A stretch of 11,306 bases of DNA from Victivallales bacterium (GTDB lineage: Bacteria > Verrucomicrobiota > Lentisphaeria > Oligosphaerales > Oligosphaeraceae): NCBI GenBank assembly GCA_017431185.1, contig JAFRLP010000319.1:1-11306 (forward strand), in the 5' to 3' direction. A program made the translations under genes and the position numbers. The notes under the pieces are model-generated. The model was not told the DNA's origin, ran no database searches, and was given only the letters and a program-made list of their open reading frames with translations. This document shows, piece after piece, positions 1 through 6,106 of the stretch; the first letter of the stretch is position 1; each line of letters begins with the position of its first letter.

Positions 1-465
1 AATGTATTCCCGGATGACGAGGATGCGATGTGTCGTCTGGACAGGTTTTTTGTCCCAATGTGTCTTCTGGTCGAGAACGTCAGGAGATTAAGGAACCCGA
101 CTTCGTTGGGCATTGCCCTGCCCCCCACCGGTCCCTGGCCAAAGGTGCTGGATGAAAAAGCCTATCCCTCCACGGATGTGGAAAAATGGGATGCCAGAAG
201 GCGCAAGGTCAACCATGTACTTGCCTCGATGCTGGAGAGGTATGAGAAAGTCCTGTGGAAGTTGGATAAAGAGGACTCCGCGTTTTCCATCCCCGTCTTC
301 CTTGGAGTCAACGGCGAGACCGATTATGTGGACGGTGACCCGCGCCGCCTTACACCCCAGGGCCAGGAGCGTGTGGCCAACGCATACTACGCCTGGCTGA
401 AATGCCAGCTCGAATTGCAGGATTGGGACGCGGAAGAGGAAGAGGAAGACGACGAGGAGAAATGA
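1..465 (+). CDS. SGNH/GDSL-hydrolase-like protein, C-terminal part (5' end outside window)
   Basis: The frame is open from the left edge to a TGA at 463-465, giving 154 visible residues. Two things suggest the C-terminal part of an SGNH/GDSL esterase-like protein, a family that often de-esterifies carbohydrates. One is a 'VRRLRNPTSLGIALPPTGP' stretch, the usual strand after the central helix. The other is the closing 'LTPQGQERVANAYYAWLK' block, which resembles the post-catalytic 'HP..G...I...IY.WLK' segment. At the expected Asp-x-x-His site the sequence reads DPRRLTP: the codon at 346-348 is Arg, so the catalytic His seems absent and the protein may be inactive, or the alignment may be off. 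The last 15 residues are strongly acidic (EEEEEDDEEK). The ATG at 28 is internal to the open frame and probably not the start. The family call rests on a short region and is moderate. Confidence 0.5.
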   Translation, partial: NVFPDDEDAMCRLDRFFVPMCLLVENVRRLRNPTSLGIALPPTGPWPKVLDEKAYPSTDVEKWDARRRKVNHVLASMLERYEKVLWKLDKEDSAFSIPVFLGVNGETDYVDGDPRRLTPQGQERVANAYYAWLKCQLELQDWDAEEEEEDDEEK

Positions 466-598
466 CGGGAGGGCGGCGGGGCTGAGACGGCCTTGCCGGA
501 GGGGCGATGGGGACGGCAAACGGCGGGGCTCCATTGTTTGTTCAAGGGGAAGATTGGTGGTGATTTTTTGAATTGAAATAAGGGACGAGATACGAAAG

Positions 599-1801
599 AT
601 GAAGAGAAAAAGGACATCTAGGGGGGAGTCGTCTCCTGCAACCGAAAACAAACAGTCGTCGGAATTTGCCGCCGCGCACATTTGCGCCGAGCCGCTCAAT
701 GTCTGTGAGCCGGCGGTGCAGCTCTCGTTCTGGGATATGCCGGACTTGAAGGCGCTGAAGCCTTCAGTGCCTTTTCCCCCGCCAGCCCATCCGAAATTCA
801 CCTTTATCGACCTCTTCGCCGGGATTGGCGGGTTCCGGCTTGCCATGCAGAAATGCGGTGGCAAATGCGTGTTCTCGTCCGAATGGGATGAAAAGGCTCA
901 GGACACATATTGCGCAAATTTCGGAGAGCGGCCATTCGGTGACATAACAAATCGTGAGACGCGAGATGCCATACCAGATTCGTTTGACATTCTCTGTGGT
1001 GGCTTCCCCTGCCAACCATTCAGTTCAATTGGCAGACGGCAGGGGTTTGAGCATCCTACGCAAGGAACATTGTTCTTCCATATTCAACAGATTCTTGGAG
1101 AGAAGCGTCCCAAGGCTTTTCTGCTGGAGAATGTTCCTGGGTTGATTACACATAAGAAAGGGCAGACTTTGCAGACCATCAAGGATGTTCTGCGGAACGA
1201 ACTGGGTTATACGATGGACTATATGGTACTCAATTCGGCGGATTTTGGCGTCCCGCAATACCGAAAGAGATTGTACCTTGTCGGTTTCAGGCAGGAATTG
1301 CCCGTTTATGTCAACGGCAGCGATTCGTTAGGCGGCAATGCCGTGTCGTCGGATGGCAGAACGCGGGATGGAAATGTCGTTTTCGACTTTCCCGTCGGGC
1401 GTTATGTCGGTCACCATGTTGGCTTTGGCAGATTTGTGGACAGGGATGCTCAGGGACCGTCTGTTTCAAAGCATCTCCAGAGAACATATATATTCAAGGC
1501 CGACGATGGTCACCCGGAAGTGGTCGATGAGAATTTCGATCATCCTGTCAAGACGCTTTGCGCATCTTATCACAAGATTCAACGCCTTACAGGAACTTTT
1601 GTCCGTGGCGGCAAAACGGGATTGCGACTCCTGACCGAGAGTGAATGCAAACATATAATGGGTTTCCCGCAAATATACATTGTGCCTGTCAGCAGGACAA
1701 GCATGTACCATCAGTTTGGAAACTCTGTGGCGGTGCCGGTAATCGACGCGTTGGCGGAGGCCATGACAAGAACATTGCGAAAGGCGGAGGGCAAAGGATG
1801 A
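599..1801 (+). CDS. DNA (cytosine-5-)-methyltransferase of a type II R-M system
   Basis: This 400-residue protein transfers a methyl group from S-adenosylmethionine to C5 of cytosine in the recognition site and so protects host DNA from the partner nuclease. All diagnostic C5-MTase blocks are present in order: motif I FIDLFAGIGGF (69-79), motif IV GGFPCQPFS with catalytic Cys138, motif VI ENVPG (177-181), motif VIII QYRKRLYLVG (220-229), a target-recognition region (about 231-325), motif IX around RLLTESECKHIMGFP (343-357) and motif X YHQFGNSVAVPVI (370-382). About 65 residues precede motif I and have no clear domain. The partner is MspI-like, so CCGG is the likely target (inference). The stop overlaps the nuclease start (ATGA, 1798-1801), so translation is probably coupled. 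The Shine-Dalgarno before ATG 599 is weak (AGGGA, about 14 nt away). No Vsr mismatch endonuclease or C-regulator is visible. Confidence 0.93.
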   Translation: MKRKRTSRGESSPATENKQSSEFAAAHICAEPLNVCEPAVQLSFWDMPDLKALKPSVPFPPPAHPKFTFIDLFAGIGGFRLAMQKCGGKCVFSSEWDEKAQDTYCANFGERPFGDITNRETRDAIPDSFDILCGGFPCQPFSSIGRRQGFEHPTQGTLFFHIQQILGEKRPKAFLLENVPGLITHKKGQTLQTIKDVLRNELGYTMDYMVLNSADFGVPQYRKRLYLVGFRQELPVYVNGSDSLGGNAVSSDGRTRDGNVVFDFPVGRYVGHHVGFGRFVDRDAQGPSVSKHLQRTYIFKADDGHPEVVDENFDHPVKTLCASYHKIQRLTGTFVRGGKTGLRLLTESECKHIMGFPQIYIVPVSRTSMYHQFGNSVAVPVIDALAEAMTRTLRKAEGKG

Positions 1802-3024
1802 GGAGCAAAAAGTCCAATTCTGAACACGGCTATGATTTCCAGGATGTCGTTTTTCACGACTTGGCGGAATTGCGCAAGGAAGGTTATCTTTCACATGTGA
1901 TACGGAACTTTCGTGTAGGAGAGGAGGGATATCTCAATGAAGAACAGTATTACTCCCCCTTCCTAATCCAGTTCAATGACCGGACAAGATGGATTCTTTT
2001 CACCACGACGTCGTTGCGTACAGACCGTGTCAAAGGGCAGCAATGGGATTCAGACAGGATAAAGAATCGGGACGAGGCGATTACAAAGGCGTTTCTTGTC
2101 TATCCAAACGACCTTTCACAGAAGGTACTCGATGAATTTGTCGCACAGAGGGAAAAGTATAGGATGCGATCCGAGTTCTCGCGCATCGATGACATCATTT
2201 CCGAGCAGATGCTGATTGCGCACATCAAGGAGAAGGATGACGAGATTCTGATTGAAAGCGCGGGAAAAAAGAAACCGACGCATATCGGGCGGGAACTTGA
2301 TTTCGGCGGAAGGAATTTCGAGACGGCTGTCGCCGCAACGCTTTCTTCCCAAATATACCTTGCCAAGCTTAAAATGGGCAGGACGAGTCGGTCAGACATG
2401 TTTCGTTTCTATTGCAAACTGGTTGATGGCCTTGACATACCGACCGATGAAGTGGACTCCATTTCTGCGACTTCCGACAGGGACAAGATAGGGCTTCTGC
2501 CAAGCGGGGGGTCTCCCAAGACGGATGTTATTGTCACAATAAAGAGACTTGACGGAAAAACCGAATACAGAACTTTGACATGCAAGCGATCGAAAAAGAC
2601 ATCCGTATCGGTGCATCAATACAAGGCTGATGCGTGTGCTGACGTGATAGATCCAAACAATGAGAAGTTGCGATATCTTTTGCGAAGATTCCAGCAGGAG
2701 GGCGCCATTGGCAAGCTGACGCCCGACGAGGTGACGGAGTTGACGCGGGAATTGAAGCCTTATGTTCTGCGGTTTAGCCGATGGGTGATTGGCGGACACG
2801 GAGGCAAGGGAAACGATTTTCAGAAGGCCAATTATCTCGTGACCTTTAATTCTGTGCAGAAAATGTTGTCAGTTCACTCCATTGACAAATACATTGAACT
2901 TCTGCTTGCAAGTGGCCGCGGCAATTTTGGCACGCCTTTCACCTGGACGTATCCCTCAAAACGGCGCGGCATAGATTTTCAACTGAAAATCCCGATGCTG
3001 TTTGAGGAAGGGGATGGCTGGTAA
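1798..3024 (+). CDS. MspI-family type II restriction endonuclease with N-terminal extension
   Basis: This 408-residue protein is the nuclease partner of the upstream methyltransferase. The ATG at 1798 overlaps the methyltransferase stop; an upstream in-frame extension lies inside motif IX/X coding and is rejected. From about residue 165 it follows R.MspI (262 aa, cuts C^CGG): a GGSPKTDV block (237-244), a Lys-rich strand ending TLTCKRSKKTSVS, a LTPDEVTELTRELKPY helix with FSRW, and a C-terminal NFGTPFTWTYPSKRRG segment. The MspI catalytic set Asp99-X17-Asn117-X-Lys119 maps with identical spacing to Asp243, Thr261 and Lys263, so the middle residue is Thr, not Asn. Residues 1 to about 160 are an extra domain containing ILFTTTSLRTDR that I cannot name; it may be an accessory DNA-binding or recognition module. 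The family call is firm; CCGG specificity is inferred. Confidence 0.85.
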   Translation: MRSKKSNSEHGYDFQDVVFHDLAELRKEGYLSHVIRNFRVGEEGYLNEEQYYSPFLIQFNDRTRWILFTTTSLRTDRVKGQQWDSDRIKNRDEAITKAFLVYPNDLSQKVLDEFVAQREKYRMRSEFSRIDDIISEQMLIAHIKEKDDEILIESAGKKKPTHIGRELDFGGRNFETAVAATLSSQIYLAKLKMGRTSRSDMFRFYCKLVDGLDIPTDEVDSISATSDRDKIGLLPSGGSPKTDVIVTIKRLDGKTEYRTLTCKRSKKTSVSVHQYKADACADVIDPNNEKLRYLLRRFQQEGAIGKLTPDEVTELTRELKPYVLRFSRWVIGGHGGKGNDFQKANYLVTFNSVQKMLSVHSIDKYIELLLASGRGNFGTPFTWTYPSKRRGIDFQLKIPMLFEEGDGW

Positions 3025-3111
3025 TTGACTGCCAAGGCTTTTTGTCGATAGGAGGGTGGTTTCTGCTTTTTCAGGTTTCTTCATTACCTGCCATCATGGG
3101 GAGGTACGTTG

Positions 3112-3141
3112 ATGAGAAAAAGGCAAGGAGGTACGAGTATG
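3112..3141 (+). promoter_or_regulatory. Tandem start sites with duplicated Shine-Dalgarno
   Basis: The 9-mer GGAGGTACG occurs at 3100-3108 and again at 3127-3135, exactly 27 nt (9 codons) apart. Each copy is followed 6 nt after the GGAGGT by an in-frame ATG (3112 and 3139). The hypothetical gene can therefore start at either codon, giving products that differ by nine N-terminal residues (MRKRQGGTS). The second site has the better anti-SD match (AAGGAGGT). Confidence 0.5.
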
Positions 3142-3546
3142 GTTCACAATCAAAAGGAAAAAACAGAGACGGAGATTATAGAATCTCTTCTTCTTTGGAT
3201 TAGGAGTTTTTCGTGGGAGGAGAATGATTGCCAGACCGATGCGGAGATGGATTTTGTCATATCTGGAATTGCGGGGTGTCATCTTGAAGAACGGGTGGAC
3301 ATTGCCGCAATAGATGCGCGAATCATCAAAAAGCTGGTATTGGCAAAGGCAGCGCAATTTGCCGATATCCATGTCATAGAGGAATTGTCGTGGAGCATCG
3401 AAGATGCGCAAGATGAATGCGGTGTCCCGATGAAGACAATTTGTGTTAACGCTGGCATACATCTGGGAGAGCCCGGTTTTCCATTTGATGGGGACGATGA
3501 CGAAGAAGAAGGGGAAGGGAAGGTCGTTGCTACAAAGGCTGGTTAA
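3139..3546 (+). CDS. Hypothetical protein with acidic C-terminal tail
   Basis: I do not recognise this 135-residue protein (144 residues if translation begins at the in-frame ATG 3112). It looks soluble, with a predicted helical middle (IDARIIKKLVLAKAAQFADIH) and a GCHLEERVDIAAIDAR stretch, and it ends in an acidic run (DGDDDEEEGEGK). There is no signal peptide, membrane segment or obvious helix-turn-helix. I chose ATG 3139 because a perfect AAGGAGGT (3125-3132) lies 6 nt upstream, but ATG 3112 also has GGGGAGGT (3098-3105) at the same spacing. It follows the R-M genes by about 115 nt on the same strand, so it could belong to that unit, but nothing in the protein shows such a role. Its TAA (3544-3546) overlaps the stop of the minus-strand larE remnant. 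Confidence 0.7.
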   Translation: MVHNQKEKTETEIIESLLLWIRSFSWEENDCQTDAEMDFVISGIAGCHLEERVDIAAIDARIIKKLVLAKAAQFADIHVIEELSWSIEDAQDECGVPMKTICVNAGIHLGEPGFPFDGDDDEEEGEGKVVATKAG

Positions 3547-4052
3547 TGCGCAGCCAGCGTCTCGTTCATGCTGCCCGTGCGATAGCCGCGCAAGTCCAGG
3601 GTGACATAGGAGAAGCCGAGACTCTGGAGGGCGGCGTGGATGCGTGTGCGCAGAGACTCGTCCAGGAGAAGCCTGGGGAGGTCTTCGGGGAGGATTTCCA
3701 GCCGGGCCAGTGTGCCGTGGACTCTGACCCGCACCTGGCGGAAGCCGGACTCCAGGAGCAGTCGCTCCGCCTGTTCCACCATCTTCATCTTTTCGGCGGT
3801 GATGGGCTCGCCATAGACGAATCGGCTGGCCAGGCAGGCATACGAGGGCTTGTCCCAGGTGCCCAGTCCGAGTTCACGGGAGAGCAGCCGAATGTCCGCC
3901 TTGGTCAATCCAGCCTCCCGCAGCGGCGAGAGGACGCCCAGTTCCCGGACGGCGACCAGACCAGGACGGTAATCCCCCAGGTCATCCATGTTGGAGCCCT
4001 CGGCGACGTATTCAATGCGCTCCTGTCGGCAGAGTTCCAGGATTTTCGTGAA
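3543..4052 (-). pseudogene. larE: larE 3'-half remnant (C-terminal part of sulfur transferase)
   Basis: This minus-strand block encodes about 168 residues matching residues 107-274 of the full LarE at 7185-8009, beginning at FTKILELCRQE and ending at the TAA (complement of 3543-3545). By eye there are about 20 nucleotide mismatches and one in-frame 3-nt insertion over about 505 bp, roughly 96% identity. It lacks the N-terminal half with the PP-loop SGGVDST and the CxxC pair, so it cannot be an active sulfur transferase. Upstream of the homology edge at 4052 the frame runs only a few codons to an in-frame stop, with no start or Shine-Dalgarno. An ATG at 3987-3989 could in principle initiate 148 residues, but it corresponds to the internal SNMDDLGDY motif. 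It is best read as the displaced or duplicated 3' end of larE. Divergence is concentrated nearer the 3' end; the middle is almost identical. Confidence 0.85.
3544..4052. repeat. Direct long repeat, copy 1 (pair with 7186-7691)
   Basis: About 505 bp of larE 3' end in the same orientation as 7186-7691 and about 96% identical by eye. Homology begins at TAATGC beside the stop codon (3544; 7186) and ends at TTTTCGTGAA (4052; 7691). Beyond both edges the two flanks are unrelated. The pair brackets the immA-DUF4417-toxin cluster. Confidence 0.85.
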
Positions 4053-4089
4053 TGGCAGGAATAATTTTTAGTTTTTTCTTGAAATGGAC

Positions 4090-4118
4090 TTGCAATATTT
4101 TTTTCGAGGCCATATATT
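4090..4118 (+). promoter_or_regulatory. Sigma70-type promoter for the XRE-ImmA gene
   Basis: TTGCAA (4090-4095) and TATATT (4113-4118) are separated by 17 nt, in an AT-rich gap that begins right after the truncated larE block ends. Transcription would start near 4125, giving a leader of about 26 nt before ATG 4151. No Shine-Dalgarno is visible; the leader is pyrimidine-rich (TTTCTTTTTCACT). The promoter call is by consensus match only. Confidence 0.45.
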
Positions 4119-4150
4119 AATCCTGTTTTCATCCAAATTTCTTTTTCACT

Positions 4151-5197
4151 ATGAAGTCATTCAATCCGATTCTGTTGAAACTTGTCCGTCAGTCTTTGGG
4201 CGAATCCCAAAAAGAGTTCGCCGAAAGGGTTTTTGGCATTAAGCAGGCAATCCTCAGCAAATATGAAAATGGAGTAATTGTTCCACCTGTTTCGGCCATG
4301 GCACAACTTGCCGATGGGACTGGATACCCGCAGGAGTTTTTCTTTCAAGAAGTTTCGGAGTTGCCTTCAGGGTTGGTTTTTCACCGAAAACGCAATTCGT
4401 TGTCTGCTCGGCTTCGGGAGCGCATTGAATCGGAAGTTCGTCTGCGAGCCTTGGATATTCTAATGGCTTGTAAAGCAACCGAAAGGCACTCCTATTTGCC
4501 AGAACGAGGTTCTCTCACTCCTGAACAAATGGCGCAATCCTTGCGAATGATGTGGGGAATGGAAGAAGGTCCTATTCCTAATCTGGTTGCGCTTCTGGAG
4601 CAGCACAACATTGTAATCCTGAAATTTGATTTTGGTACCGAGTTATTGGATGCTTTCTTTCTGCCGTTGCCTTCACAGGTAGTTTGCATCGCCCTCAATG
4701 CCGCCCCTGTCTTCTCCGCCGATCGTCAGCGTTTCAGTCTGGCTCACGAACTTGGGCATGTCTTGCTGCATCAAGAGCAAATTCCTGAGGAAAGCCTGGA
4801 AAAAGAAGCCAATGACTTTGCCGCTGAATTCCTCTTTCCAACCATCTCTGCCAGAAAAGAGGCTGAACGGGGGATTTCGTTGATGCGTCTTAAGGAATTG
4901 AAAGGCAAATGGCAAATCTCCATGCAGGCGATTTTGTTCAGATGGCACAAACTTGGTCTGATAGAAGATAAGTACTATCGTCGTTTTTGCGTTTTCTTTT
5001 CTTCGCAAGGCTATAGAAAACAGGAACCATCTTGCGGAATCAAAGAAGAGTCACCAACCCTGTTAATTCGATTGATGCGGGAGTATTTGGACAAAGGCAA
5101 TGCTTCGCCTCAAGCGATTCTTTGTCTTTCCGAATCCCAATTCCTTGCACGTTATCCTGAAATTGCCACAGAGGAGCGCCTTTTCATGTCAACATAG
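4151..5197 (+). CDS. XRE-family HTH / ImmA-IrrE metallopeptidase regulator
   Basis: This 348-residue protein fuses a DNA-binding domain to a zinc peptidase. Residues about 9-65 are an XRE helix-turn-helix (SQKEFAERVFGIKQAILSKY, then ENG). The peptidase domain carries HELGH (199-203) and the downstream EKEANDFAAEFLFP block (217-230), the usual ImmA/IrrE zinc and catalytic signature. Proteins of this type act as repressors or as peptidases that clear a repressor, controlling mobile elements, toxin-antitoxin modules or stress genes; which role applies here is unknown. The last 90 residues or so show no domain I recognise. It is the first gene after the larE remnant, has its own likely promoter (4090-4118), and is separated by 177 nt of structured DNA from the DUF4417-toxin operon on the same strand, so it is a good candidate for that operon's regulator. 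Base composition is more AT-rich than the larE genes on either side. Confidence 0.88.
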   Translation: MKSFNPILLKLVRQSLGESQKEFAERVFGIKQAILSKYENGVIVPPVSAMAQLADGTGYPQEFFFQEVSELPSGLVFHRKRNSLSARLRERIESEVRLRALDILMACKATERHSYLPERGSLTPEQMAQSLRMMWGMEEGPIPNLVALLEQHNIVILKFDFGTELLDAFFLPLPSQVVCIALNAAPVFSADRQRFSLAHELGHVLLHQEQIPEESLEKEANDFAAEFLFPTISARKEAERGISLMRLKELKGKWQISMQAILFRWHKLGLIEDKYYRRFCVFFSSQGYRKQEPSCGIKEESPTLLIRLMREYLDKGNASPQAILCLSESQFLARYPEIATEERLFMST

Positions 5198-5208
5198 TAG
5201 AACAAAAA

Positions 5209-5245
5209 TGTGGCTGAACGCCGCTACCAACAGCGTTCAGCCACA
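5209..5245. terminator. 13-bp hairpin after the XRE-ImmA gene
   Basis: TGTGGCTGAACGC (5209-5221) pairs perfectly with GCGTTCAGCCACA (5233-5245) around an 11-nt loop. It starts 11 nt after the TAG of the ImmA gene, a natural terminator position. However, the plus strand has no T tract after the stem (AACAGCAAT), whereas on the minus strand the stem is followed by CATTTTTGTT. As an intrinsic terminator it therefore points leftwards better than rightwards. It may equally be an mRNA 3'-stabilising hairpin or part of a small RNA. Confidence 0.5.
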
Positions 5246-5256
5246 AACAGCAATAA

Positions 5257-5377
5257 GACGCAGTGCGTCAATTACTGCCCTTAAGGGAGGGTTTTGTTAA
5301 TGTACTGCGTTTTCCCTTTTTTTCAACGTCAAAACGAAAAAAAGGCTTGTCCCCACCAAAACGACACGTAGTACATG
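5257..5377 (+). promoter_or_regulatory. Candidate structured leader of the DUF4417-toxin operon
   Basis: Arm A (5300-5310) pairs with 5366-5376 in an 11-bp stem with one G.U pair, and that stem takes in the first two bases of the DUF4417 ATG (5375-5377). Inside it, 5315-5324 and 5336-5345 form a second perfect 10-bp stem with an 11-nt loop. Part of arm A (ACTGCGT, 5304-5310) can instead pair with ACGCAGT (5258-5264), which itself can form a 5-bp local hairpin (5257-5261/5265-5269). These pairings exclude one another, as in an attenuator or start-codon sequestrator. No Shine-Dalgarno precedes the ATG. The same dyad could alternatively be an operator for the upstream XRE protein. Pairings are seen; the regulatory role is inferred. 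Confidence 0.35.
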
Positions 5378-6106
5378 CTTTCACCATCGTTATCCAAACC
5401 ATTAGTACCTTTAGACAGGGAATTTTTGCTTCGTGGCGTGGAGTTATCCAAACCAAATGGTCTCCCTGTCATTCATGCCATCAATCTTTTGCCCAAGAAA
5501 ATCATCCCTTTCTCAACGGCTATGCAGTCCGAGTGGAAGGATTTCGACTGCTGGGTATGCTTCTATGAGCGGGATTCAGGTTTTGAACGCTTGTGGAATC
5601 ATCCGATGAATTATCTGGAGCGTCTAAAACGCTTCCAGGGAATCATCTCACCGGATTATTCACTTTCCATCTATGATGACCCCATCACGCAGTTCCGCCA
5701 AATCTTCCGAGGGCGTGTTCTAGCCGCATGGATGGAAGTTAATGGGATTCCCGTCATTGCCAATGTCCGATATGCCAACCTGGAGTCACTGCCTTTTTGC
5801 TGTGAAGGGATTCCTTGCGGCAATGTTTTCTCCGTGGGAACTCTGGGATGCCTTCAAAAAAAAGAATTTTGGTTGGCCGTAAAAGAGGGCGTGGATTATT
5901 CCGTTGGCCTTTTGAATCCTCAGACGATAGTGGTCTATGGGGGATGTCCCATGCAGATTTTTGGTCGATATCGTCAGCAGGGGATTCAGATACTTTCATT
6001 TGAGTCACAAACCAGGCAACGACTGGATGAAGCCAAGGCAAGGAGGCGACAGGCTGACTTTCAAAAACAAGATGCGCTTCAAGGGAGGTTGTTCGAATGG
6101 GACTGA
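5375..6106 (+). CDS. DUF4417 domain protein
   Basis: The 243-residue protein matches the DUF4417 pattern throughout: YERDSGFERLWNHPMNYL (64-81), a 'LKRFQGIISPDYSLSIYDD' block (84-102), a RGRVLAAWMEVNGIPVIANV stretch (112-131), the EGIP turn, SVGTLGC (153-159) and PQTIVVYGG (182-190). DUF4417 has no established function; members are often found in phage-like or plasmid-like neighbourhoods. The C-terminus, after a basic helix (LDEAKARRRQADFQKQ), ends QGRLFEWD, resembling a sliding-clamp-binding QxxLF motif. ATG 5375 gives the family-like N-terminus but has no Shine-Dalgarno, so a later start (for example TTG or GTG near 5428-5440) is possible. The stop overlaps the start of the toxin gene by 10 nt, implying one transcript and coupled translation. 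Confidence 0.85.
   Translation: MLSPSLSKPLVPLDREFLLRGVELSKPNGLPVIHAINLLPKKIIPFSTAMQSEWKDFDCWVCFYERDSGFERLWNHPMNYLERLKRFQGIISPDYSLSIYDDPITQFRQIFRGRVLAAWMEVNGIPVIANVRYANLESLPFCCEGIPCGNVFSVGTLGCLQKKEFWLAVKEGVDYSVGLLNPQTIVVYGGCPMQIFGRYRQQGIQILSFESQTRQRLDEAKARRRQADFQKQDALQGRLFEWD

Noticed and set aside
88..864. Minus-strand open frame (258 codons) across the SGNH-like and methyltransferase genes
   Set aside because: It spans two unrelated plus-strand coding regions and their gap, and its translation is low-complexity.
3096..3191. 31-codon frame MGRYVDEKKARRYEYG... overlapping the start of the hypothetical gene
   Set aside because: No ribosome site and no recognisable product; it arises from the duplicated Shine-Dalgarno region.
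3546..4064. Plus-strand open frames opposite both larE copies (here and at 7062-7925)
   Set aside because: The two plus-strand translations resemble each other only because the underlying larE DNA is duplicated; the minus strand carries the PP-loop family sequence.
5278..5296. CCCTTAAGGG palindrome followed by GGTTTTGTT as an intrinsic terminator
   Set aside because: The stem is at most 3-4 bp around a small loop and the T run is short and offset.
5389..5455. 13-bp direct repeat GTTATCCAAACCA (5389-5401, 5443-5455)
   Set aside because: It lies inside the DUF4417 coding sequence in the same frame and encodes LSKP twice; no other repeat units or dyad, so probably chance.
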